This document shows, in pieces, positions 9,201 to 16,558 of a stretch of DNA of 64,000 nt; position 1 is the first letter of the stretch, and every line of letters starts with the position of its first letter. A program made the position numbers and the translations under genes. The notes under the pieces were generated by a model, which saw only the letters and a list, made by a program, of their open reading frames with translations, had not been told where the DNA came from and searched no databases. Source of the stretch: UBA11346 sp038060575 (lineage in GTDB: Bacteria; Planctomycetota; UBA11346); contig CAZZAM010000005.1 of the NCBI GenBank assembly GCA_964652775.1, forward strand, positions 135,461-199,460. Reading direction: 5' to 3'.

Positions 9201-10000
9201 GCACGCGCGGGCAGTTCCTCGCGCCCAGCACTCGTGTTGGCCATGGTGAATGAAGCCGATGTCCAAGAGCGTGTTCCATCGCGCCACACCACTTGGCAGG
9301 GATTGGCAGGACTTTCCGTCGGTGTCAGCCGCAGTGTCCAGCGCGCTGGTCCGTGCGCCCGCCAACGACCAGCCACATCGGGCGCGCCAGGTTGATCGAG
9401 AAACATGGGCCAATGTCGTTGCGCGGCATCGACGACATCGACTTCCCCACGCTCGTTGTCCAAGCTACCTACCAAACGCATGCGCCATTCACGCCAAGGT
9501 CCAACGTCGATCAGGGTCGGACTCAGCGTGGTCATGTAGAAGGACGGATTTCCTGCCGTGGCTGGAACCGCTGCGATCGTCGCCGTGACCGAACTTACCG
9601 CTCCATGAACCGCAATTTCGAGGCTGGCCATTGCGCGCAGCGCATCGCTGCCCAGGGGACCATCATCACCGGCCCACGAACCCGCATCAAAACCAATCGC
9701 TTGATTGGCCGTGCGCTCACCATCGGTCAACCACAGCGGTGCTGCCGACGCAAAGCGACGGCCATCCGCTGCAACCAAACGAACCTCTATCCAGCATTCA
9801 CCCTGCGCATCCGAACGCATAACAGCACAGCGTAATCCGCTCGCTCCGGATAATGACGCCAGCGGAATCGGACATGCTCCAGCGCGCACATCCGATCGCA
9901 GTTGCCACGACTCGGCACTGACAGCGATGACCATCAGCAAACTGAGCACGCAGATCCGCAACGTTCTGAACGGCGAGGTCCGGACATCAACATACATCAT
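6251..10000 (-). CDS. very large secreted glycosidase-like protein
   Basis: At 1249 residues this is the largest protein in the window. A signal anchor (LRICVLSLLMVIAVSA) follows the start, whose ATG overlaps the stop of the glycosyltransferase gene as ATGA. The N-terminal ~650 residues are beta-sandwich-like. From about residue 760 (FSTGDGKFWYPIGINMRSPG) a TIM-barrel segment follows, of the kind found in clan GH-A: WARVWMCPWWCGLEW, YLQVELMNHGQV, GIAAWSLCSEMEF (candidate acid/base glutamate) and PTLLGEWGGHW (candidate nucleophile glutamate). This resembles DUF5060/DUF4038-type and GH5-like enzymes that cut plant or algal polysaccharides outside the cell. The exact family and substrate cannot be fixed from sequence reading alone. 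Confidence 0.75.
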   Translation of the reverse strand: MMYVDVRTSPFRTLRICVLSLLMVIAVSAESWQLRSDVRAGACPIPLASLSGASGLRCAVMRSDAQGECWIEVRLVAADGRRFASAAPLWLTDGERTANQAIGFDAGSWAGDDGPLGSDALRAMASLEIAVHGAVSSVTATIAAVPATAGNPSFYMTTLSPTLIDVGPWREWRMRLVGSLDNERGEVDVVDAAQRHWPMFLDQPGAPDVAGRWRAHGPARWTLRLTPTESPANPCQVVWRDGTRSWTSASFTMANTSAGREELPARADGVLPLPQAAAWTADAYQADKQGWLRLGRRDAPGSLAPVIAWRVGWTGFRGPDAIAWPEAAELDRTAAAGVTAIDLLPDGLAEEHGPFRFGLSPWTSADGPWRNARDVWRDDRPWALWRAHVRNVIARARAAPGLSTWIIGAQHLANDEDQRQRVNRFVTEVANQAAAMDQRPLLARHPQLAQFARKDVKGSWFDFESGTAGWAMGPIPLMGMAALVPKAGSDSGTCIAAPVPPGDSVRVIGLQVAVDENLFNLDRLECDVALDGGGDATLFAWITDHQHRWWQQRLERIPGDGGWQTVGMDFSTRAAWTCGNSGAVWNDDVRRRVRAFGIVAYVRHASAQARLRLDQVRRLGWPRQTAVALAILGLQPGPGQLAKWQPIHTEFQLNRTARNPYDPDEADVVAEIEGPGGTTRTHPAYWHEPYRLDYDGQSERATAAGVGAWRWRWTPPTPGAWRWRIVAKVKAEGQWQHAESAWQSVKVDSAVGGMAPIQIDPHDASWFSTGDGKFWYPIGINMRSPGDSRQDPNIARLRMYQPMDQEPESVRGWNSIDWERRGTRSYERWFPLMAAHGMNWARVWMCPWWCGLEWRKEWDDYGGLLWYNQANAARMDRVVDLAVQHGVYLQVELMNHGQVAASVDTEWKDSPYNSRNGGICAELSQWFRQEDVWTHQQKRLRYTIARWGWCTGIAAWSLCSEMEFTGTFHRETGGNDRGHSPSLEAWVKRCLTWMRSNEIFPDRPTTIHFSKPWSDPELWRIPGLGFSNSNVYTAFQDFDAILSGGQSGTRNLPVAMSAYLNQLFSSVELKRPTLLGEWGGHWADNEPWVLFGELRAGLWLQACTPYAGNTGFWWWLWVDVADQWKAYEAVAKFLQNEDPRGVTWTRSEPAIAGANLKLCAQGMRSENAMRIYVWPRGFDQDHRRVARDAAGDMLISGVSGGSRWKVRRFDCATGAQVAEASLQASATGELHVRVAGLNPDAAFKLTREP

Positions 10001-10908
10001 GACGTTGTCCCCATCGCGGCTGCCGCGACGATATCAACGGTCGGCCAAGCGCCGAGGCCGCCGACGGCACGCGCTCGTGGCGACCACGGCCGCGTGCGCC
10101 CCGGATCACTGACCCCGAACACACCAACCACGGATGCTCCAGCGGCAGCGCCGAGATGCATAGGACCGCTGTCATTTGCAACAACTGCCAGGGCTCGCGA
10201 CATGATGACTGCGTACGCTCCCAGCTTGAGGCCGTTGAGCATGATCGCCCCAGGCAGCGCGCGCGCCGTCGCTGCTTCCTCGCCAGGCCCAGGACAGGCA
10301 ACGACGGGCTGACGATCGCTGAGCATGCGGCAGAGGAGCGGAAATCCTGGCCACTGTTTGCTGAGGCCATGGATCGTACCGACCGCGAGTGGTGCGCAGA
10401 CCACAAAGCGAGGACCAACCCCAGCTGCGGCCAAGGCGGCTTCAGCCTCCGCGACGTGGCGAGCTGCCGGACGCCAGCCAAGCAACGGCGGAATCGCTGA
10501 CTGCCCATCCGAGCACAACGCTCCGGCAATACGCCAGAAGGCGTCTACCTCGTGGCTGCCCCGTTCACGCGCAACCGTCCGACCCATGAGCAAACTGCGC
10601 ACGCCGCCATGTCCGACGGCGCGAATGCCGGCCAGGCGCATGCGTAACGCCGAGCCGATCGAATTGGTAAACAACACGCCATCGCGGCAACCGCTGGCAC
10701 GCATGACCGCAGCATCGGCCCACAAGCCACCGGGCAGTTTGGTGATCACATCCGGTTCCGCAGCTAACAGATCGGCCAGCCAACCGCGGCCAAAGCCATG
10801 CAGGTGAAACCCCGCAGCACGCAGTCGGGCCAGGGCCGGCAACACCATGCACACATCCCCAACCCAATTGGGCAAGCGCACGGCGAGATGACGGGGCTGC
10901 TCGATCAC
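9997..10908 (-). CDS. glycosyltransferase family 9 (heptosyltransferase-like)
   Basis: The frame extends to 11061, but its first ~45 codons read through hairpin repeat copy 2. I therefore start at the GTG at 10908. A TTG at 10929 is also possible. The protein carries the family 9 hallmarks: HLAVRLPNWVGDVCMVLPAL at the start and VVANDSGPMHLGAAAGASVV near the end, where the D-S-G-P-M-H-L-A block binds the nucleotide-sugar. Such enzymes add heptose or related sugars to the inner core of lipopolysaccharide at the cytoplasmic face. The stop overlaps the start of the glycosidase-like gene by four bases, so the two are translationally coupled. That pairing is unusual for a core-sugar transferase. 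Confidence 0.8.
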   Translation of the reverse strand: MIEQPRHLAVRLPNWVGDVCMVLPALARLRAAGFHLHGFGRGWLADLLAAEPDVITKLPGGLWADAAVMRASGCRDGVLFTNSIGSALRMRLAGIRAVGHGGVRSLLMGRTVARERGSHEVDAFWRIAGALCSDGQSAIPPLLGWRPAARHVAEAEAALAAAGVGPRFVVCAPLAVGTIHGLSKQWPGFPLLCRMLSDRQPVVACPGPGEEAATARALPGAIMLNGLKLGAYAVIMSRALAVVANDSGPMHLGAAAGASVVGVFGVSDPGRTRPWSPRARAVGGLGAWPTVDIVAAAAMGTTS

Positions 10909-10967
10909 GCGGGGAATAATGGGAGTCAAACCACCGCCGTCCACGACTACGCAGCATCCAGAAATCA

Positions 10968-11198
10968 CCAAGGCAACCGCTGAGGCGCAGAGGCCGCGGA
11001 GATCGCAGAGGGGAGAATCGCGTAGTGAGCTTCGGCCTACATTGCTCGGTTGAAATACCACAAGGCAACCGCAGAGGCGCAGAGGAGAACGTCCATTGGA
11101 TCGTCACCCTGTGGGTGAGTGGCGCCAGAAACTGCAATGTCTGTTAACCCAAGCCCTCTGCGACCTCTGCGTAGCTCTGCGCCTCTGCGGTTGCCTTG
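10968..11198. repeat. GCAGAGG-armed hairpin repeat, copy 2 (double left arm)
   Basis: Two left arms are present (starting 10968 and 11061, each CAAGGCAACCGC followed by GAGGCGCAGAGG units) but only one right arm (ending near 11198 in GCGGTTGCCTTG). This looks like one copy inserted next to, or recombined with, the remains of another. It lies between dapB and the glycosyltransferase gene. Confidence 0.8.
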
Positions 11199-11215
11199 AT
11201 CGGATCTACGAAGCC

Positions 11216-11992
11216 CTACAGGCCAAGGACCTCCGCCATGCGGTAACGACCAGCCTTGGCCGCACCAAGGAATGCCGCAGCGCGTAGGGCTCCGTTGGCG
11301 AAGATGTCACGCGTGTGAGCGACGTGACCAAGCGTGATGCGTTCGCCGCCACCGACGTAGTACACCGTGTGATCGCCAACCACGTCACCCATGCGCAACG
11401 CGTGCACGCCGATCTCGCCCTTGCGCCGCGCACCGGGCTGACCCTGACGGCCATAGACGTAATCAGCTCGGGTCCGTCCGGTTGCCGCTGCAAGGCTGTC
11501 GGTCAACGCGAACGCAGTTCCCGACGGCGCATCGGTCTTCAGGTTGTGATGCGCCTCGACCACTTCGATGTCATAATCCTGACCAAGTGCCTTGGCCAAA
11601 CGCGCAGCCACATCCAGCAGCACGGTGACGCCGACGCTCATGTTGTTGGCATGCATGCAGGCGATGCCAGTCGCCGCAGCACCGAGTTCGCGATCAAGTA
11701 TCTCAGGCGTTATCCCGGTCGTGCCGCTCGCCAGCGCCATGCCGCTACGCTGGCAATGTTGCACGACAGACGGAAACACCGCATGACTGCTGAAATCGAT
11801 AACCACCGCACCGCGTTCAGCTGGAAGCTGTGTCAGCAATGGCGCATCGCTGGGAATACCAAGATCGCGCAAGCTGCCAGCCTGACGATCAACACCGGCA
11901 ACGATGCGGTATGCTTTCGGTTGCTCGCTTGCCAGAGTCAGTATGCGGCGGCCCATGCGGCCGGCTGCGCCATGGACGATGATCGGGGTCAT
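11216..11992 (-). CDS. dapB: 4-hydroxy-tetrahydrodipicolinate reductase
   Basis: DapB reduces 4-hydroxy-tetrahydrodipicolinate in the diaminopimelate/lysine pathway with NAD(P)H. The true start is the ATG at 11992 (MTPIIVHGAAGRMGRRILTL), which places the G-x-x-G-x-x-G dinucleotide fold at residue 8. Upstream codons in the same frame belong to the GGAATGCT repeat. The substrate-binding and catalytic block is intact (IEVVEAHHNLKTDAPSGTA), as is the central SGTTG motif. The length of 258 residues is normal. No other lysine genes are adjacent. The gene stands between two hairpin repeats. Confidence 0.95.
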   Translation of the reverse strand: MTPIIVHGAAGRMGRRILTLASEQPKAYRIVAGVDRQAGSLRDLGIPSDAPLLTQLPAERGAVVIDFSSHAVFPSVVQHCQRSGMALASGTTGITPEILDRELGAAATGIACMHANNMSVGVTVLLDVAARLAKALGQDYDIEVVEAHHNLKTDAPSGTAFALTDSLAAATGRTRADYVYGRQGQPGARRKGEIGVHALRMGDVVGDHTVYYVGGGERITLGHVAHTRDIFANGALRAAAFLGAAKAGRYRMAEVLGL

Positions 11993-12034
11993 GGGGGAGG
12001 ATCGTGGCGGGGATGGAGACGATGCCAGTGAGAG

Positions 12035-12149
12035 AATGCTGGAATGCTGGAATGCTGGAATGCTGGAATGGACACAGCCCCTCAACGCACGCAGCGTCCC
12101 TCTTCTGCCTTTCTGCGAACATTCCAGCATTCCAGCATTCCAGCATTTG
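12035..12149. repeat. GGAATGCT-armed hairpin repeat, copy 1
   Basis: Four or five tandem GGAATGCT units form the left arm and CCAGCATT units the right arm, around a ~60-base interior. The arms can pair perfectly. It lies between dapB and rlmN, which are both on the minus strand. Confidence 0.85.
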
Positions 12150-12154
12150 GCATT

Positions 12155-13237
12155 TCACCTCCTCCTCGTCGCCAACTGCCCACACGCCGCCAGGACGTTG
12201 ACCCCCTTCGTCGTGCGTTTGCGCACGGGAATCCCTCGTGCGTTGATTGCCCGACTCATGTCGGCCATCTGCGCGGTTGTCGGCATTTGCCAAGTCGGAT
12301 CACAACCTGGAAAGGGGTTGAACGGGATCAAATTGATCAGCGCTGGCAGGCCGTTACAGAACTCGGCCAGGGCGGCGACCAGTTCAGGACGGTCGGTAAC
12401 CCCTGGAATAACCACGGCGGAGATCATCAGGCGACGCCCTCGGGGCAGCGGAATGGCGGTCAAGGCCTGGCGCAGATCAGCAACCCGTTCACGCCGCGCT
12501 GTTGGGACTAACGCAGCGCGCACGGCATCGTCCGCAGCGTGCAAACTGATCGCCAGATTGGCGCGGTTGAGCCCGTGTCCGACCACTTGGGCCAACGCAG
12601 CAATGCGACCGACCGTACTGACCGTGACGTGATTCCAGGCTAAGGCCAAACCACTGCGATCGGTCAAGACGCGCACGGCCTGGGCCACTGCGGCGATATT
12701 GTCGAGCGGTTCACCCATGCCCATAAACACGACGTTGCGCACGCTGCGATGACACGCGCGTTCAACCGCGATGACCTGACCAATGATTTCATGCGCGCTC
12801 AGGTTGCGCACCAGACCCATGCGTGCAGTGCGGCAAAAACCACAGCCCATGCGGCATCCGACCTGCGTCGATACGCACGCCGTTAAATGCGTGTCCTTGG
12901 TCATCGGGATCCCGACTGATTCGACCTCGCGACCGTCAGCGAGGCGCAGCACCAACTTGGTCGTGGTACCGTGCTCAGGATCAGATTCAGACGCGTGGGT
13001 AACCAACTCGGGGCACTGCTCGGGTGCCGCTAACGCGGCTAAACGCTGACGCGCAGCGACCGGATCTTGAGCATCGTTCCAGTCGGAAATCTGCGCCGGA
13101 TCCCAACGCCCAGTGCGCATGAGCTGGCGATAGCCAGCGCGATGAAAGCGATCTTCGTAACCAACTTGTTCGCGCATCCACGAGATGAATCCCGCGCTAT
13201 CGAAGCCGAGCAGATCCGTGCGCGGTTGACCGCTCAC
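12155..13237 (-). CDS. rlmN: 23S rRNA (adenine-2503-C2)-methyltransferase (RlmN family)
   Basis: This 360-residue radical-SAM enzyme methylates C2 of A2503 in 23S rRNA and of A37 in some tRNAs. The SAM-cluster motif is C-x3-C-x2-C (GCRMGCGFCRTARMG). The glycine-rich FMGMGEPLDN and the SLHAADDAVRAALVP segment are typical. The C-terminal catalytic cysteine sits in NVLAACGQL, and the second redox cysteine is likely in TACVSTQVGC. Family members Cfr and RlmN are close. The chromosomal, housekeeping context and the lack of a resistance cassette favour RlmN. Its start at 13237 lies five bases after the stop of the next gene upstream, so both probably share a transcript. Confidence 0.92.
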   Translation of the reverse strand: MSGQPRTDLLGFDSAGFISWMREQVGYEDRFHRAGYRQLMRTGRWDPAQISDWNDAQDPVAARQRLAALAAPEQCPELVTHASESDPEHGTTTKLVLRLADGREVESVGIPMTKDTHLTACVSTQVGCRMGCGFCRTARMGLVRNLSAHEIIGQVIAVERACHRSVRNVVFMGMGEPLDNIAAVAQAVRVLTDRSGLALAWNHVTVSTVGRIAALAQVVGHGLNRANLAISLHAADDAVRAALVPTARRERVADLRQALTAIPLPRGRRLMISAVVIPGVTDRPELVAALAEFCNGLPALINLIPFNPFPGCDPTWQMPTTAQMADMSRAINARGIPVRKRTTKGVNVLAACGQLATRRR

Positions 13238-13242
13238 GCTGT

Positions 13243-13824
13243 TCAGGCTTGTGGGGTCTCTGCGGGCGCAGCTTCAGCCGCAGCTGGCGCCTCTTTGGCC
13301 GCCTTCTTCTGGAAGCGCGGCGGTGGGTTGCCCTTCAACACGTAGGGCTCGCCGTCGGCAACGATCACGGCGTTCTTTTCAGCCGCGCGCAAAATATTGC
13401 CAATATCATCAGCCGTGAAGGCAGTGGTCAGCTTGTAGGCGATGCCGACCTTCTTCTCGCCGCCGACTTCCTGGTAGCGCGCCCAGACGATGTGGGCTGA
13501 CTGACCGGGCTCAAACGGCGTGGTGATCCAGATTTTCCACGCGACGTCGCGGCCAGTGACGGCGAGGACTCCAACGAACTCACGGCTCTTTTCGTTTTCG
13601 ATTTGAACGCCAGCGGCCTTGGCCAGGGCGAGCAGCGCGACGCGGGCAGACTCGCATGTCTGTTGCGCTTTTTCCTGCTGCGAGACCGACATCTCGTAAG
13701 TGCCGATTGACAGCCGCGACAGCTGCTTGGTGGTCGACGCGTTGATGTGGGGTCCGATCACGACCTTGGGGGCGCTGTCGGGGAAGTTGGCGTAGCGGGG
13801 GCGGCTCTCGGGCATCGATGACAT
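13243..13824 (-). CDS. uncharacterised 193-aa protein
   Basis: The protein starts MSSMPESRPRYANFPDSAPK, has no signal peptide, and ends in an alanine/proline/lysine-rich tail (AAKEAPAAAEAAPAETPQA). The middle is alpha/beta with SGTYEMSVSQQEKAQQ-like helices and a KVGIAYKLTTAFTADDIG segment. I do not recognise a family. It ends five bases before rlmN and is probably translated from the same message, upstream of it. Codon use resembles its neighbours, so it is likely native. Confidence 0.7.
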   Translation of the reverse strand: MSSMPESRPRYANFPDSAPKVVIGPHINASTTKQLSRLSIGTYEMSVSQQEKAQQTCESARVALLALAKAAGVQIENEKSREFVGVLAVTGRDVAWKIWITTPFEPGQSAHIVWARYQEVGGEKKVGIAYKLTTAFTADDIGNILRAAEKNAVIVADGEPYVLKGNPPPRFQKKAAKEAPAAAEAAPAETPQA

Positions 13825-13980
13825 GGTAGTACCGGTATGGTCCCGGCAACCCCTCCCCGCGTAGCGACACGCACCTGTCCTGACACGCTTGGTTGGTCCT
13901 CAAGTCAGCCTCGTTCATGCCGAGCTATCATCGTCTTGCGGCGGCTTCCCGCGTGTCATCATGCATTCAGAGACCGATCG

Positions 13981-14220
13981 ATGCCTATCACCATCAGTCC
14001 TACGACAGCGCACCTGGTCGACTACCTCAAATCGGTCGGCGGGTCTGATGTGCACACCTGCACCGATGCCAAAGGCGATCCCGACCCGCTTGCTGCCCGG
14101 AAGGTCGCAGAAGCCCTGCGCGAACGGCATGGATCTGAAGTTGGCGTCCTCATTTCGGTCGTTCAGCACGCTAACCGGGTCGTCGTCACGTTGCTCGACG
14201 ATTCCCTAGCCAAACGCTAG
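13981..14220 (+). CDS. uncharacterised 79-aa protein
   Basis: The chosen start is the ATG at 13981 (MPITISPTTAHLVDYLKSVG). The frame stays open further upstream, but that stretch overlaps the divergent gene's promoter area and looks non-coding. The small protein is acidic-basic mixed, with a C-terminal beta segment (VGVLISVVQHANRVVVTLLD). No family is recognised. It is divergent from the preceding gene and is followed by a hairpin repeat that may serve as its terminator. Confidence 0.55.
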   Translation: MPITISPTTAHLVDYLKSVGGSDVHTCTDAKGDPDPLAARKVAEALRERHGSEVGVLISVVQHANRVVVTLLDDSLAKR

Positions 14221-14252
14221 TGTAACCCTCAAGCCGGTGTTTGGAAAAACTG

Positions 14253-14407
14253 CAAGGCAACCGCTGAGGCGCCGAGGCCGCTGAGATCGCAGAGGAGAGC
14301 AAGATTGGGTTATCACTCAGCGGATGATTAGCACCTGAGACAGCCGTGTCTTCTAACCCAAGCCCTCTGCGACCTCTTCGTAACTCTGCGCCTCAGCGGT
14401 TGCCTTG
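14253..14407. repeat. GCAGAGG-armed hairpin repeat, copy 3
   Basis: The arms read CAAGGCAACCGCTGAGG at the left and CCTCAGCGGTTGCCTTG at the right. The left flank (GTGTTTGGAAAAACTG) recurs next to copies 7, 8 and 9, so the true repeat unit extends beyond the hairpin. The right flank GGATCGTGTTG also recurs. Confidence 0.85.
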
Positions 14408-14424
14408 GATCGTGTTGTATTGGC

Positions 14425-15498
14425 TTACTTAGTTGCTGCAGCCGTCTGAGCTGCGCTCTGGATTCCTGATTCAAGATCACCGAACTTGCGCCCGTGCGGC
14501 AGATGACAGGCGCCATGCCCGTTCTTCGCCGCGTAGTTCTGGTGGTAGTCTTCGGCCTTCCAGAACGTCGGCGCTGATTCAACCACGGTGACCACTGGCC
14601 TCGGCAAGCGATGACTGGCATTGATCGCCGTGATGTAGGCCAAGGCGAGTTTACGTTGGTGATCGTCGTGAGTGAATACTGCTGAACGATACTGGTTGCC
14701 CACATCGGGGCCTTGACGATCCATTGTAGTCGGATCGTGGTTCTCAAAGAACACAGTCAGCAGTTTCACGTAACTGACTTTCGTCGGATCGAACGTTACC
14801 TGGCACACTTCAGCATGACCAGTTTCGTCCGTGCAGACATCGCGATAGGTTGGGTTCTTGGTTTTTCCGCCCATGTAACCGACTTGCGCATCGACCACAC
14901 CGGGCACGGCACGCAGGACCGCCTCGACGCCCCAGAAGCAACCCGCTGCGAATGTCGCGGTTTGGGTTGTGCTTTTGGCTGCACGCGCCTGGAACACGAG
15001 CGACACCGCGTTGATGCAGTAACGCTGGCCGGTTGGCGCTGGGCCATCATCGAATTGGTGACCCAGGTGGCCACTGCAGCGCGCGCAGTGAACTTCGATC
15101 CGCTTCATGCCGTAGGCATTGTCCTCGCTTGACGCAACTGCTCCGGGAACCGGCTTGAAGAAACTCGGCCAGCCAGTGCCGGAATCGAACGCGGTGTCGC
15201 TGGTGAACAACTTCAACCCGCAGCCGGTGCAGGCGTAATCGCCAATGCCATTCGCCTTGAAGGTCGAGTAGCCGCCGCAGAACGCTGGCTCGGTACCATG
15301 ACGACGCAGCACGTCGTACTGCTCGGGCGTCAGGCGCTGCTTCCATTGTGCATCAGTGAGTTTGGCCCAGTCGGGTTCGCTAACAGGCATGGTTGCTCCA
15401 GACGAAGATGATGAAACGGATGGCGGGGGTTGGGGCGCGGCTTCGCTACCGCATCCGACCATGAGCAGGCAGAGGCAGCAGATAATGAGGAGGCGCAT
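14425..15498 (-). CDS. MsrB-MsrA fusion lipoprotein, methionine sulfoxide reductase
   Basis: The protein repairs oxidised methionine, with the R-specific MsrB domain first and the S-specific MsrA domain second. Starting at the ATG at 15498 gives a lipoprotein signal with lipobox LMVGC (MRLLIICCLCLLMVGC). The longer frame to 15579 lacks this logic. MsrB features are the zinc-binding CTGCG and CARCSGHLGHQF motifs with FDSGTGWPSF and YCINAVSL. There N is followed by A, and the usual catalytic cysteine after it is at YCINA. MsrA starts at ATFAAGCFWGVEAVLRAV with its nucleophilic cysteine in GCFW. Order B-A and envelope anchoring suggest protection of exported proteins. Confidence 0.9.
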   Translation of the reverse strand: MRLLIICCLCLLMVGCGSEAAPQPPPSVSSSSSGATMPVSEPDWAKLTDAQWKQRLTPEQYDVLRRHGTEPAFCGGYSTFKANGIGDYACTGCGLKLFTSDTAFDSGTGWPSFFKPVPGAVASSEDNAYGMKRIEVHCARCSGHLGHQFDDGPAPTGQRYCINAVSLVFQARAAKSTTQTATFAAGCFWGVEAVLRAVPGVVDAQVGYMGGKTKNPTYRDVCTDETGHAEVCQVTFDPTKVSYVKLLTVFFENHDPTTMDRQGPDVGNQYRSAVFTHDDHQRKLALAYITAINASHRLPRPVVTVVESAPTFWKAEDYHQNYAAKNGHGACHLPHGRKFGDLESGIQSAAQTAAATK

Positions 15499-15585
15499 GC
15501 GTGCCAGCATGGCTGGTTTGGGCGCAGGTAAAACGGCGAGCATGGGTTGTCTCCACACCGCTTTGTCGAGCGTAGCCAATGAACC

Positions 15586-16548
15586 TTACGCCGCATTCCA
15601 GACCACTGCCCGCCCCCGCCGCAGAAACAACCACGGACCCAGACGCAGGCGTCGGCCGGGTGGCCCAACCAGCAAATCATTCAGCAATCGCAGTCGATTT
15701 CGATCAGCAGGGATAGCCAATCTGGCCAACAACCGTCTCCAGCACGCCGCCCGCGGTGCCGCCGCCAGGGCCAACAGCTCAGCCGCCGGCAATCCCCCAT
15801 CACCGTGCAGATGCGCCACCGCGCGCTCGGCCACCGATCGCGCGGCACGCCCGCGCTGGGCCAATGCGACCAATGCCTCTGCGATACCTGGACAGTGACG
15901 CTCCCATTCCGGCAGCACCGTATGACGGAGATAGTTGCGCCTAAAACGCTGGTCCACATTGCTCGCATCGTCGCGCCACGGCAGACCGCGTGCTCGACAA
16001 TGAACGTGCAACTCGGCCCGCGTGGTCGCTAGCAACGGTCGCAGCAAACGAATGCCCGGAGCCAACTCACGATCATCCGCCATGCCCACCGGACCTTCGG
16101 GACCGCAACCGCGCAGAATCTGCAGCAATGCGGTCTCAGCCTGATCGTCACGATGATGCGCCGTACACGCTGCGACTGCGCCGTGTGCGTGACAACACGC
16201 GATCAGCCGTTCATAGCGCACGCGCCGACCGGCCTCTTCGATCCCGTCACCACGATCGTGGGCGCGCGCGTCAATCCGCTCGGCAACACACGGCACGGCG
16301 AATCGCTGCGCCAGTGCAATCACCGCCGCCGCGTCATCAGCCGATTCGGAGCGCAAGGCGTGATCAAGATGCCAGACGACGAGACGGAAACGACCGTCAG
16401 TGACCAACAAATCAAGCAAGGCGACGCTGTCAGCACCACCGCTGACGGCGACGACAACGCACGAATCAGGAGCGAAATCAGGTGGAATGGCAAGCTGTGG
16501 CACAGGCGCGTTGTCCGCGACCTGCGGCGACAGGCAATGACCACTCAA
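15586..16548 (-). CDS. tilS: tRNA(Ile)-lysidine synthase
   Basis: TilS attaches lysine to C34 of the minor isoleucine tRNA so that it reads AUA. The N-type ATP-pyrophosphatase loop is AVSGGADSVALLDLL near residue 35, followed by WHLDHALR and TAHHRDDQAETALLQILRG, all family hallmarks. The C-terminal region is short, as in compact TilS proteins. The frame opens with a TTG at 16548 preceded by a GGA. A GTG 45 bases downstream is a possible alternative. It begins ten bases after the preceding gene's stop, so they form one transcript. Confidence 0.9.
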   Translation of the reverse strand: MSGHCLSPQVADNAPVPQLAIPPDFAPDSCVVVAVSGGADSVALLDLLVTDGRFRLVVWHLDHALRSESADDAAAVIALAQRFAVPCVAERIDARAHDRGDGIEEAGRRVRYERLIACCHAHGAVAACTAHHRDDQAETALLQILRGCGPEGPVGMADDRELAPGIRLLRPLLATTRAELHVHCRARGLPWRDDASNVDQRFRRNYLRHTVLPEWERHCPGIAEALVALAQRGRAARSVAERAVAHLHGDGGLPAAELLALAAAPRAACWRRLLARLAIPADRNRLRLLNDLLVGPPGRRLRLGPWLFLRRGRAVVWNAA

Positions 16549-16558
16549 TCCGGGGGCG

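Noticed and set aside
10909..11061. N-terminal extension of the glycosyltransferase
   Set aside because: These codons are the GCAGAGG hairpin repeat and encode no recognisable part of the enzyme.
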